Made by a program: the position numbers and the translations under genes. The notes below the pieces were generated by a model that worked only from the letters and a program-made list of their open reading frames with translations, had not been told where the DNA came from and ran no database searches. A stretch of DNA of 64,000 bases, from the NCBI GenBank assembly GCA_964059975.1, contig CAXKXX010000003.1:62001-126000 (forward strand), written 5' to 3'. The stretch's first letter is position 1; every line of letters starts with the position of its first letter. Source of the stretch: CAXKXX01 sp964059975. GTDB lineage: Bacteria > Pseudomonadota > Gammaproteobacteria > Enterobacterales > Enterobacteriaceae. Shown piece after piece: positions 1 to 9,875 of this stretch.

Positions 1-469
1 CGGATACAACGGCAGTATTTTTTAAGCGGTCTAGGGTAGCCGTCCGCCGTTTTTATTAAAATTCCTCACATAAAATCTCTTATGTTCATTATAGCTACAT
101 CTCATCAAGGAATGATTTATTCTAAACAGAATGATGCAGTGTGTTCAGAAATGTGATGACCATGTAAGTCGTATATAAAATAACGCAATACTTCAGTATG
201 TTATCTGAAAAAATTACTAAAAACACTATCTATAAGCTTTACGATAAATCTAAAAGATAGAACGAAACTTTCTGTTCATCTTAGAGAAATCAACTAAAAT
301 TTAGATAAAAATTGCATTAATTCGTAAGCGTAACAATATTGATTGTTTTCTACTTAAAATGAAATTAGCTAATAACATAAACAATTCTATAAAGTACCTC
401 CATGGGCTTGCAGAATTCACGCCTTTAAATAAAGCGCAAAGTGATCTGCTAGCATTAGATTATCAGTAG
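1..469 (+). pseudogene. nlpI: nlpI remnant (outer-membrane lipoprotein NlpI), cut by left edge
   Basis: Degraded gene with several stops and small indels. In E. coli nlpI lies directly upstream of deaD on the same strand, as here. Pieces align in order with E. coli NlpI (from memory): SLMFIIA (NlpI SLWLYLA) near 82-102; VCYLKKLLKTL (VEFYLGNISEQTL) near 196-228; DRTKLSVHLREIN, then a stop, then NLDK (DNTSLAEHLSETNFYLGK) near 257-307; KLANNI (KLAVANNV) near 363-380; and HGLAEFTPLNKAQSDLLALD, Q, stop at 401-469 ([20 protein letters not shown], SDQQ, stop). NlpI is a TPR lipoprotein adaptor for murein hydrolases. No open frame of useful length remains, so it is non-functional. Confidence 0.85.
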
Positions 470-775
470 CCGACAAGTGCTTTGACTCAAAAATTAGAAA
501 TTGAATAATTTGGTCAATAGAATGCATTTCTAACAGTTTTGATTTATACAATGAAGCAATAGTACAACCAACATCGCGTGGTCTCGAAAAATGAAAACTA
601 CTACTTCGATAATCATTAATTTTTAAAGATATAGCTAAAAATTTTCACAAGTAATAAATTTTCTATTTATTTAATAAACTAATTTAAGCCGGTTCACACT
701 TTTCAATGAAAATGACTGAAAATTTTCTGGACGAGTTATGTAGACTGGTTGCCATTATTAATGAGGCACATACAC

Positions 776-2566
776 ATGACTACTGAGCGTAAAATCTCTT
801 TTACCGATTTGGGTTTATCTGCACCGATCATATCCGCTCTTACTGACTTAGGCTACGAAAAACCATCACTCATCCAAGCCGAATGTATTCCACACTTACT
901 AAATGGTCGTGACGTGCTAGGCATGGCTCAGACAGGTAGCGGTAAAACAGCAGCATTCTCACTACCACTACTGCATAATCTAGATGCGGCACTAAAGTCG
1001 CCTCAGATCCTAATTCTGGAACCGACTCGAGAACTAGCAGTCCAAGTTGCAGAAGCGATGATTGACTTCTCAAAATATATGCATGGTATAAGTATCGTCG
1101 CCTTATATGGTGGTCAACGCTATGACGTACAGTTTCGTGCTCTACGTCAAGGATCGCAAGTTGTGGTAGGTACGCCAGGTCGACTACTCGATCATCTAAA
1201 GCGCGGTACTTTGCATCTCTCTAGTCTGAAGCGATTGGTACTAGATGAGGCCGATGAAATGTTGCGCATGGGATTTATCGAAGATGTAGAAACTATCATG
1301 GCTGCACTTCCGGACGAACATCAAACCGCACTCTTTTCCGCAACAATGCCGGAAGCTATTCGCCGTATTACTCGTCGATTTATGAAAAATCCACGCGAAG
1401 TACGTATTAAATCTAACATAACTACCCGTCCAGATATTAAGCAGAGCTATTGGATGGTACGAGGTATGCGTAAAAATGAGGCACTCGTACGCTTCTTGGA
1501 AGCGGAAAGTTTTGACGCAGTAATTATTTTCGTACGTACTAAAAATGCTACACTAGAAGTAGCCGAGGTATTAGAGCGCAATGGATACAATAGCGCTGCT
1601 TTAAACGGTGATATGAGCCAAGTATTACGAGAACAAACATTAGAACGTTTAAAAGATGGCCGATTAGACACTCTGATCGCCACCGATGTCGCCGCTCGTG
1701 GCTTGGACGTTGAGCGTATTAGCCTAGTGGTAAATTACGACATCCCCATGGACTCCGAATCTTACGTTCATCGCATTGGTCGTACTGGTCGAGCAGGTCG
1801 AGCAGGTCGAGCATTGCTATTTGTAGAAAACCGTGAACGTCGTTTGCTGCGTAATATAGAGCGCACCATAAAGCTTACTATCCCAGAAGTAGCTCTACCT
1901 AAAATAGAGCTTTTGAGCGAGCAACGCCTTGCTAAATTCGCAGCTAAAGTACAGAAACAATTAGAAAGTCACGATCTAAACATGTACCGGGCTCTCTTAC
2001 CTAAACTTCAGACAGAAGAAAAACTAGACATAGAAATTCTAGCGGCTGCATTGCTAAAAATGGCTCAAGGAGAGCGTCCTCTAGTTATTCCCCCGGATCC
2101 GACACACGGATTGCGTCCACATCGAGAAATAAGTAACCGTCAGGATCGCAGTAGCATCTACCGACGAAATAATAATATGCGCCCAGACATCCGCGATGGA
2201 AACCGACCCAGCCAAGCCCGCAGTGCCGACGCTGGAGGTATGCACCTTTACCGAATTGAGGTGGGGCGCGACGACGGCGTGGAAGTACGTCATATTGTTG
2301 GAGCTATTGCTAACGAAGGCAATATCAGTAGCCGTTACATTGGTAATATCAAGCTATTTGCCTCCCATGCTACTATTGAGTTACCTAAAGGTATGTCAAA
2401 GGAGATACTGAACCACTTTACTCGAACCCGTATCTTGAATAAGCCGATACGCATGAAACTTCTTGGTGATACGCAGTTAAATGAAAGGAGGGGGGGTCGA
2501 TACCACATACGCCAATTAAACGGTGAGTATCGCGAGGTGACATCGAGTCGATCTATTACTAGTTAG
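776..2566 (+). CDS. deaD: DEAD-box ATP-dependent RNA helicase DeaD (CsdA), C-terminally shortened
   Basis: Cold-shock RNA helicase acting in ribosome assembly and mRNA decay. The chosen ATG gives MTTERKISFTDLGL, matching the E. coli N-terminus, and follows GAGG by nine bases; an upstream in-frame ATG at 749 has no such site. Motifs in order: Q motif (YEKPSLIQAECIP), Walker A (AQTGSGKT), PTRELAVQ, DEAD, SAT (LFSATMP), IIFVRTKNAT, and HRIGRTGRAGRAG, followed by the conserved DbpA-like RNA-binding domain (LYRIEVGRDDGVEVRHIVGA). One Walker-adjacent change is seen: ILEPTREL instead of the usual APTREL. The protein has 597 residues against about 629 in E. coli; the Arg/Gly-rich tail ends early at a TAG, and possible remains of it follow. 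It probably belonged to a pnp-nlpI-deaD group. Confidence 0.97.
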   Translation: MTTERKISFTDLGLSAPIISALTDLGYEKPSLIQAECIPHLLNGRDVLGMAQTGSGKTAAFSLPLLHNLDAALKSPQILILEPTRELAVQVAEAMIDFSKYMHGISIVALYGGQRYDVQFRALRQGSQVVVGTPGRLLDHLKRGTLHLSSLKRLVLDEADEMLRMGFIEDVETIMAALPDEHQTALFSATMPEAIRRITRRFMKNPREVRIKSNITTRPDIKQSYWMVRGMRKNEALVRFLEAESFDAVIIFVRTKNATLEVAEVLERNGYNSAALNGDMSQVLREQTLERLKDGRLDTLIATDVAARGLDVERISLVVNYDIPMDSESYVHRIGRTGRAGRAGRALLFVENRERRLLRNIERTIKLTIPEVALPKIELLSEQRLAKFAAKVQKQLESHDLNMYRALLPKLQTEEKLDIEILAAALLKMAQGERPLVIPPDPTHGLRPHREISNRQDRSSIYRRNNNMRPDIRDGNRPSQARSADAGGMHLYRIEVGRDDGVEVRHIVGAIANEGNISSRYIGNIKLFASHATIELPKGMSKEILNHFTRTRILNKPIRMKLLGDTQLNERRGGRYHIRQLNGEYREVTSSRSITS

Positions 2567-2690
2567 CAACCTAACGCATCGTCAGCCTTAGATATGTCTT
2601 AGCCGCTGCAACCCACAGTTCCCGCTTCATCTTTTGGCGACCCAAAATCGTCGTCCCGATGATCTGTGGCGGGGACGTCTAAAATTCAGA
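2567..2690 (+). pseudogene. deaD: Decayed 3' tail of deaD
   Basis: After the deaD stop, the downstream 120 bases in shifted frames give short matches to the E. coli DeaD tail: NRRPDDLW-RGR (PRRDDSTGRRRF) and CGGDV followed by a stop (FGGDA, stop). This suggests the gene once ended near 2690 and was shortened by a premature stop. The matches are short and the tail is low-complexity, so the call is tentative. Confidence 0.4.
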
Positions 2691-4069
2691 TCACCATTTT
2701 TTATAAAACTATAAAAGGCAATCATTTAAAAGACTGGATCTTATTGTTTATAAAAAGAATCTATCACTAAGTTAATAATGCTAATACACATAGACTAAAG
2801 TTTAACTTTCGAATTACTTCCGATATTTTGAATCTGATGTAAAGCTAATTACTGTAATCAGGCACAATCAAATCAAGCCAATTTAATTTTTAGATAAAAA
2901 CCCCCTGTCCATGATTGTATCAATTTTACTCAGAAAATTATTCTTTCTATAATTAAGTAAAATATAATTTATGATATCGAAATTATGTAAGAAAGAGAAA
3001 GGCCTGATTGGCACATTAACTGATGAGACCTATTGCTTAATTCTAAATCTCTTTAGAGCGTTCTCTTGTCGCCGATATCCCTCGCTTTTAAGCTATAAAT
3101 TTTATTTGTCATTAGCGATGTGATTTTTAATAAAGTTTTTCAAACCATGACGCTTAGCGTGTGTTGCCGACGTTATATCGTGTGTGATTTACATTATTTT
3201 AGTGTAGCATCGAAGGGATCGGGTAAAGGCAATATTGATTACTCCGATGCTCTTTGCTATACTTCTAATAAATTTATCTACTGATATCCAAGTACACCTC
3301 AAACGGGGCCCACACACTAAGTGTGGGTACTATTTATTTATAAATAGAGGAAAATTTTAGCTTCATTAGTAAATTTTATTTGCTAAATAAAGCCCCTATT
3401 TTGTATAAATTGATCAGTATAAATTACAGAATAAATTTATTCATCGCCCTTAAATTCGTGATCTTTAGTGGCATGATCCGCTTCTCAAAGAGAAGCGGAT
3501 CATGCCACTAAAGATCACGCCACTAGATAGTTACTCATGCGACAATTCATAATATATCAAGCACCATAATTTTATGCGCACCTTATCTTAGCTCACTTTC
3601 TAAGCATTAAAGCATACTTTATTTAAGATAAAGAGCATCAACAGAGTGAGTATTTGTCGGGATAAATATTTAAAATAATTACTTGATATCTCTCCGAGAT
3701 ATCTCCTCAAATTTTATCCATACGCAGTAGTACTTTGGTCCAAAAACAATACAGGACCTCTTCGTACTTCTCGACATATAACCTAGTCGTATAAAGGCTC
3801 TGGACATAGCATGTAGAGTATTATCTGACTTAAAATATTATAAGTGATGCTAATTTATTCCCCCAAAGACAATCCGCCCTGCTATTATTAAATGCTGTAA
3901 TAAAAAGTGTTTAACGCGGAAGCCGACAAAGCATAGACTCTGCTAATACAATCAAAGTAAATCTAGACTTATATTACACGCGAGTACGTCATAAGGACCG
4001 CAAGGTAAGCCGCACAATGCAATGTCGTTTTTTAAAGAGTCGATTTTTAAATGACCTTCAACATTGCGA
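2691..4069. other. Long non-coding stretch between deaD and putA
   Basis: About 1.4 kb, AT-rich, with no credible coding frame on either strand. It holds a perfect 30-bp inverted repeat (listed separately) and a small hairpin at 3309-3327 (CCCACAC / GTGTGGG). In E. coli putP is divergent from putA, so its remains would be expected here on the minus strand, but I could not align any part of it. Confidence 0.6.
3457..3519. repeat. Perfect 30-bp inverted repeat with 3-base loop
   Basis: Left arm 3457-3486, loop AAA, right arm 3490-3519, with every base paired. Each arm contains two GATC sites. There is no T-run on either side, so it does not have the usual form of an intrinsic terminator. It lies alone in otherwise decayed DNA. 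Confidence 0.9.
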
Positions 4070-4137
4070 AAGTGGAAGGAATAGGCTACAAGATCCCATA
4101 CTTTCGTTAAATATTTAAGCTTACACGGGGTGATATT
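4070..4137 (+). pseudogene. putA: Possible remnant of the PutA N-terminal DNA-binding domain
   Basis: Just upstream of the putA start, one frame reads GIGYKIPYFR, stop, IFKL, which can be lined up with the end of the E. coli ribbon-helix-helix domain (RIDRTPHWLIKQAIFSYL). Few residues match and there is a stop, so this is only suggestive. It fits the fact that the intact putA frame starts where that domain would end. Confidence 0.3.
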
Positions 4138-7100
4138 ATGTCATCAATTCCGAGAGAATCATACCAACCTTTTCTCCATTTTGCTGAACAAATTCTTCCT
4201 CAGTCGAGGATGCGTACCCCTATTACTACTGCTTACCGTCGACCAGAAACAGAAGCTATTTCCGCACTAATAGATAAAGTGCCCTTACTACCTGATGATG
4301 CAATTACGGCGACTAATAAGATGGCGCATAAGATTGCTGAGAAACTTAGAAGTCAAAAGAATTCGCGGATCTTTTCTGGCTTCGTTCAGGGGTTACTACA
4401 GGAATTTTCTCTTTCTTCAAGGGAAGGGGTGGCATTAATGTGTCTAGCGGAAGCGCTACTGCGCATTCCCGATCAATCGACCCGAGATGCCCTTATTCGA
4501 GATAAAATTATCAGAGGCAACTGGGATTGTCATTTGGGAAACAGTCCCTCAATATTTGTAAACGCCGCCGCTTGGGGTCTTATATTTACTAGAAAAGTGC
4601 TATCGATACACAGCGAACGCCAATTATCAAACTCCTTAAACCGTATTATTTCTAAAAGCGGTAAATCTTTGATAGGCAAAGTCATGAATATGACTATGCG
4701 CTTTATGGGCGCACAATTTGTTGCCGGTGAAACCATATTGGCCGCTTTAGCCAAAGCACGTAAACTAGAGCATAAAGGTTTTTGCTATTCTTACGACATC
4801 TTGGGAGAAGCGGCCCTTACTGAATATGACGCTCAAGTCTATTTGCTATCTTATCAGAACGCAATACACGCTATTGGTAAGGCTTCTGGTCATCTGGGGA
4901 TCTATAAAGGGCCAGGAATTTCTATCAAACTCTCAGCATTGCATCCTCGGTATAGCCGTGCGCAATATTCTTCCGTAATGCAAGAACTTTACCCCAGACT
5001 ATTGGAGCTGACCTTACAAGCGCGCCAATATGACATTGGTATCAATATCGATGCAGAAGAGTCAGATCGTCTAGATATCTCGCTCGATTTGCTAGAGAAA
5101 CTATGTTTCGAATCCCATTTATCAGGATGGAATGGTATCGGATTTGTAGTCCAGGCCTATCAAAAACGCTGTCCATTCGTCATTGATGCCCTAATCGACA
5201 TGGCACAGCGCAGCCGACGACGGTTAATGATTCGCTTAGTAAAAGGAGCATACTGGGATGGGGAGATCAAAAGCGCTCAGATCAATGGATTAGATAGTTA
5301 TCCTGTTTATACTCGTAAAGTTTACACTGATCTTTCATACTTAGTCTGCGCACGCAAGCTCCTGGAGGAACCGCATCTTATTTATCCTCAATTTGCCACT
5401 CATAACGCCCATACATTGAGCGCCATTTATTACATGGCAGGTAATAACTACTATCCGGGTCAGTACGAATTTCAATGTCTATACGGGATGGGCGAACTGC
5501 TATACCAACAGGTAGTTGGAAAAGTTACGAAGGGTAAATTAAATCGATCATGTCGAATTTATGCACCCGTGGGAAGTTACGAAACCTTGCTGGCGTATCT
5601 AGTCCGTCGTCTTCTTGAGAACGGCGCCAATACTTCATTCGTCAACCAGATTGCTGATACCACTATATCACTCGATGAACTACTAACAGATCCTATCAGC
5701 CTAGTCGAGTCTATGGCAGTTAGCGAAGGCCAAATCGGCTTACCTCATCCACGGATTGCGCTTCCTAGGGCATTGTATGGTCAAAAACGCCTTAATTCTA
5801 AAGGTCTAGACTTATCTAGCGAACAGGAGTTAGCCTCACTCTCTAGATCTATAATAGTCAGTTCGGCCCATCCATGGCGCGCAGAACCGATCATCAATGG
5901 TATGCGAGACCAGGGGTTAGAGAGGCCGGTAATTAATCCGGCCGAATCGGATGATATTGTAGGTTACGTACGTGAATCGACGGTAAATGAAGTCGAGCGC
6001 GCATTCAGTGCGGCCATTATCGCTGGACCATTTTGGGATTCCACTTCGCCTAAAGAGCGCGCTAGTATACTTGAATGCGCCGCTACATTGATGGAAGATC
6101 GATTACCGAATCTACTAAGTATTCTTATACGTGAAGCCGGAAAAACCTTCAAGAATGCTATTTCTGAGGTACGAGAAGCAATTGATTTTTTATACTACTA
6201 TGCGAGCCAAATACGTCATGCTTTCATATACGGTTACCAAAAACCACTGGGTCCGGTTGTATGCATCAGTCCATGGAACTTCCCACTCGCGATCTTTGTC
6301 GGACAAATCGCCGCCGCATTAGCAGCGGGCAACAGCGTTCTAGCCAAGCCAGCTGAGCAAGCTCCACTCATAGCCATGCAGGCAGTACGTATTCTGATAG
6401 AAGCCGGAATTCCCCAGGGTGTCTTGCAATTACTTCCAGGAAATGGAGAAATAGTAGGAGCTGCGTTAGTCGGCGATGCACGTGTACGCGGGGTGATATT
6501 CACTGGATCTACGGAAGTGGCGCGCATCTTAAAAAGATCTATTGCTGGGCGCCTAGATGCTCATAATCGGCCAATACCATTTATTGCTGAGACAGGCGGC
6601 CTCAATGCAATGATCGTCGATTCTTCTGCTTTGCCAGAGCAAGTAATTACTGATGTAGTCGCTTCAGCTTTTGATAGTGCTGGGCAACGTTGTTCTTCAC
6701 TTAGAATTCTATGCATTCAAGAAGAAATTGCTGATTACACGCTAAAAATGTTACGTGGTGCTATGGACGAGTGCCGAATGGGCAACCCAGGACGCTTGTC
6801 TAGCGATATCGGCCCGGTTATTGACATTCAAGCTAAAAATGCTATTGAAGACCACATTCAGGTGATGCGCGCTAATCAACGTACCGTTTATCAAGCGGCT
6901 AAAATTGATGATCAATATGAAAAAGAGTGGACGAAAGGTACCTTTGTTAAACCAACTCTAATCGAGATACGTAGTATCGCAGAGCTAAAAAAAGAGACTT
7001 TCGGTCCAGTTCTACATGCCATTCGATTTCATCGTGCCAACTTAGCAGTGCTGATCGATCAGATCAACGCTTCTGGATACGGTTTAACGCTAGGTATACA

Positions 7101-7911
7101 CAGTCGTATTGATGAAACTATCGATGAAATAATAGAGCGCGCTAAAGTCGGTAACTTTTATGTTAATCGTAATATGATTGGTGCAGTTGTAGGCGTACAG
7201 CCATTTGGAGGTAAAGGTCTTTCTGGTACTGGCCCAAAATCAGGAGGTCCTCTGTATCTCTATCACCTTTTGTCCAATAGGACAGAGGCCGGAATATCAC
7301 GAGCCTTTTCCTTGCACGGCCCACAGCAGTCCCTAAAAACCAGTATCCTCAGGTCACTTCTAGAAGCTCATCGAGCCCTAAAAAAGTGGGCTCGAGATGA
7401 GCAGAAAAATGAATTACTAGCATTAGTACGTCACTATGGCACACTAAGCCATGTGGGCAAGATAAGCATTCTGAATGGACCTACAGGAGAACGCAATACC
7501 TATACACTATTACCTAGGGAGCGCATTCTTTGCTTAGCAGAAAAAGAGGGTGATGTGCTGATACAATTAGCGGCGGTTTTGGCTGTTGGAAGTCGCGCAC
7601 TTTGGCCAGAAGACGATGTTCAGCGTAGTCTGTACCTTAGGCTACCAGACGAAGTGCGGGCGCGCATTACTTTTACTAAAGACTGGATCCACGATAAAGC
7701 AAGCTTTGACGCAGCCATTTACCATGGTGAAAGCTATAGACTTTCTGATTTATGTCAGAAAATGGCACAGCGCGAGGGGGCTATCGTTTCAGTACAGGCT
7801 TTCGCTAGCGGAGAAACACAGCTACCACTAGAGCGACTGATCGTCGAACGCTCTGTGAGCGTCAATACCGCGGCCTCAGGAGGAGATACTAGTCTAGTTA
7901 CAATCTGCTAA
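4138..7911 (+). CDS. putA: Bifunctional proline dehydrogenase / glutamate semialdehyde dehydrogenase PutA, without DNA-binding domain
   Basis: Oxidises proline to glutamate in two steps: FAD-dependent proline dehydrogenase, then NAD-dependent delta-1-pyrroline-5-carboxylate dehydrogenase. It works at the inner membrane. The PRODH half runs to about residue 550 (SIKLSALHPRYSRAQY, RLVKGAYWDGEIK, YPQFATHNAHT). The dehydrogenase half carries GPVVCISPWNFPLAIF, the glutamate motif ETGGLNAMIVD, and catalytic Cys in FDSAGQRCSSLR (about residue 854). The conserved C-terminal domain is complete (SVNTAASGGDTSLVTI). Length is 1257 against 1320 in E. coli; the missing part is the N-terminal ribbon-helix-helix repressor domain plus linker (about 63 residues). 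The ATG follows a GGGGTG stretch. Catalysis should be intact, but autorepression of put genes cannot be. Confidence 0.97.
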   Translation: MSSIPRESYQPFLHFAEQILPQSRMRTPITTAYRRPETEAISALIDKVPLLPDDAITATNKMAHKIAEKLRSQKNSRIFSGFVQGLLQEFSLSSREGVALMCLAEALLRIPDQSTRDALIRDKIIRGNWDCHLGNSPSIFVNAAAWGLIFTRKVLSIHSERQLSNSLNRIISKSGKSLIGKVMNMTMRFMGAQFVAGETILAALAKARKLEHKGFCYSYDILGEAALTEYDAQVYLLSYQNAIHAIGKASGHLGIYKGPGISIKLSALHPRYSRAQYSSVMQELYPRLLELTLQARQYDIGINIDAEESDRLDISLDLLEKLCFESHLSGWNGIGFVVQAYQKRCPFVIDALIDMAQRSRRRLMIRLVKGAYWDGEIKSAQINGLDSYPVYTRKVYTDLSYLVCARKLLEEPHLIYPQFATHNAHTLSAIYYMAGNNYYPGQYEFQCLYGMGELLYQQVVGKVTKGKLNRSCRIYAPVGSYETLLAYLVRRLLENGANTSFVNQIADTTISLDELLTDPISLVESMAVSEGQIGLPHPRIALPRALYGQKRLNSKGLDLSSEQELASLSRSIIVSSAHPWRAEPIINGMRDQGLERPVINPAESDDIVGYVRESTVNEVERAFSAAIIAGPFWDSTSPKERASILECAATLMEDRLPNLLSILIREAGKTFKNAISEVREAIDFLYYYASQIRHAFIYGYQKPLGPVVCISPWNFPLAIFVGQIAAALAAGNSVLAKPAEQAPLIAMQAVRILIEAGIPQGVLQLLPGNGEIVGAALVGDARVRGVIFTGSTEVARILKRSIAGRLDAHNRPIPFIAETGGLNAMIVDSSALPEQVITDVVASAFDSAGQRCSSLRILCIQEEIADYTLKMLRGAMDECRMGNPGRLSSDIGPVIDIQAKNAIEDHIQVMRANQRTVYQAAKIDDQYEKEWTKGTFVKPTLIEIRSIAELKKETFGPVLHAIRFHRANLAVLIDQINASGYGLTLGIHSRIDETIDEIIERAKVGNFYVNRNMIGAVVGVQPFGGKGLSGTGPKSGGPLYLYHLLSNRTEAGISRAFSLHGPQQSLKTSILRSLLEAHRALKKWARDEQKNELLALVRHYGTLSHVGKISILNGPTGERNTYTLLPRERILCLAEKEGDVLIQLAAVLAVGSRALWPEDDVQRSLYLRLPDEVRARITFTKDWIHDKASFDAAIYHGESYRLSDLCQKMAQREGAIVSVQAFASGETQLPLERLIVERSVSVNTAASGGDTSLVTIC

Positions 7912-9875
7912 ATTCATCCGTTCATATTCTCCCAGGAGTCCGTGCAAAGATCGGTAAAGATGAGAACTAAAAATGGAAGAATCGGGTAGAGCCCCATCTC
8001 TACGTCGCTAGATACATACTTTATACTGTCAAAATGATTGGGACTTTGATGTCCTCGGGAAATTGGCATAGTATATACTTAAAAATTAGGCTTCTGTTTA
8101 TGTCTGTCTATAACATAAAGCTCAAAAAATTAAAATTTATAAAATCAATGTGGCGCAATTTCTGCATGAGACTTCCCGTCTATAAAAATATAGTTCCTCG
8201 GAGCGAACAATAGAATTTTTATTGATAGAATTTTCGATAAAAATTTCTGTTATGCGATTTAGAAGCCTACATAAATTCACCATATATTTCGTGATAGTTC
8301 TTTTAGTATATTTCCCTGGTGAGATATATCTTGGGGTATTATGTACTCACTAAAATGCGTAGAGAGTTTTTAATATCATATCTTATCCTAAAAGGGTGTT
8401 GAACATAATAGGTGATACATACATAAAGTGCCCCCGTAAGTAGATCTTAAGCGCCTGAAAGAATTAATGCGCTCGATGATTTCGCTCCGGAATAAATTGC
8501 GGGTGCTAGTATGGTATGGTCTATCTAATTGTAGGTTTAATAAATGATAATGAATCGGGGTATAGGTGCGATAGAGCGACCGGGGAATTATTATAGGAAC
8601 ATACAGACCGTTCGTAAGAGTAAGGCACATCATTCTGAAGTCAATAATTTGAAGACTATTTCGGATAGCATTGGCGCGATCACTGTCGTGCTTATCCTCG
8701 ATAAGGTGCGTTTTAAAGGTACAAGAAAATAAAAAAAGTTAAATCTGTCTTCTATTGATACATAAGATAAAATTTTCTAAAAAACTATTACCAGAAGTAG
8801 ATCCAAATCTAACTGAAAGACATATGTATTGTTTAGATGCTACACTTTCCCAATCATTAAGAAAGTGCGTAACCATTGTACGCATGATACGAAAAATATT
8901 TCATTATCTCATGCATAATATTACAAATGATAACAAATAATCGAAAATGAGTATTATTTAATATGATAGGCGCTCATAGTAATATGCTGAGTGCTCATCG
9001 TAATTAAGATTTTTAGAAAAACTTCTTTGCGGACCCATACGGATAAAAACCCAGTTTAACTCTATATATTATCATCAGTTCTAGCTATTGCACAATAGTT
9101 TCGATCTTAAGATATCAGATAGCACTAATCAGGTCGTTCTTGTCTAAATAAAAATGTCAACTTATTAATTCTACCTAGTGAGATAGACGGGGCCATGAAT
9201 GCCCGATAGATATTTTGACTTCTTTCAACGACTAAATCGAGTGTGTTTTTAAGGTTGAACCGCATCGATGAGAAAAAAAATCTATGAGTAGTACGAAAAT
9301 CATAGAAAATCTAGATAGTTCACACCAAATCAACCGCATATTATCGATCTGATAATACCAAATCTCGTCAAGTGGAATCCGATTCTGTAATTAAATATCG
9401 ATTTTATCAGTGTGTTTAGACGGTGCCTGATATACGCTATTGAATAGTTCAATTTATTTTAAAATTAAAGATAAGCATCAGATTAATTCAATAATAGAAA
9501 TCTCGAATTAATCTGATGCTTATAGTCAATACACCTAAATTTACTAAGAAAAATTTATAAATTAATCTCTTTTATGATATTTAGTATAAAACAGAGCATT
9601 TTTAAAAATTAGTTTGTTTTTAGAAGTGTTGCATCTACTATTTATTTAGTAACAACAGATAATGCATTTGTCTGTTATGCTCTTCCTAAATTGTATTATA
9701 AATTCGCCTAAAGATGTATTTAGATACAAAAGCTCTTTTCATGATATTTATTTTTATTGATATTTGTCTGTTTATATATAAATATTTATTTATCTACCGA
9801 TATTTATTTAAAAAATTACTATGAAAGAATGCTTTTAATGCAACTATTGCCCCTCTAAGTCTGGTCAAAAATAAT
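7912..9875. other. Non-coding stretch between putA and ynfM
   Basis: About 2 kb of AT-rich DNA. Short open frames near 8388-8633, 8544-8732 and 8755-8940 have no recognisable motif and look accidental. A 19-bp inverted repeat at 9471-9523 is listed separately. No gene remains could be identified. Confidence 0.6.
9471..9523. repeat. 19-bp perfect inverted repeat
   Basis: Arms 9471-9489 and 9505-9523 are perfectly complementary around a 15-base loop. The stem is AT-rich with no clear T-tract, so terminator function is unproven. Confidence 0.75.

Noticed and set aside
870..1073. Minus-strand frame inside deaD
   Set aside because: It is antisense to a strongly conserved gene and has no motif or ribosome site; the same holds for other frames lying within deaD, putA, ligA, cysK, ptsI, pdxB and lptD.
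2691..4069. putP remnant divergent from putA
   Set aside because: Expected from E. coli order but no stretch could be aligned by eye.
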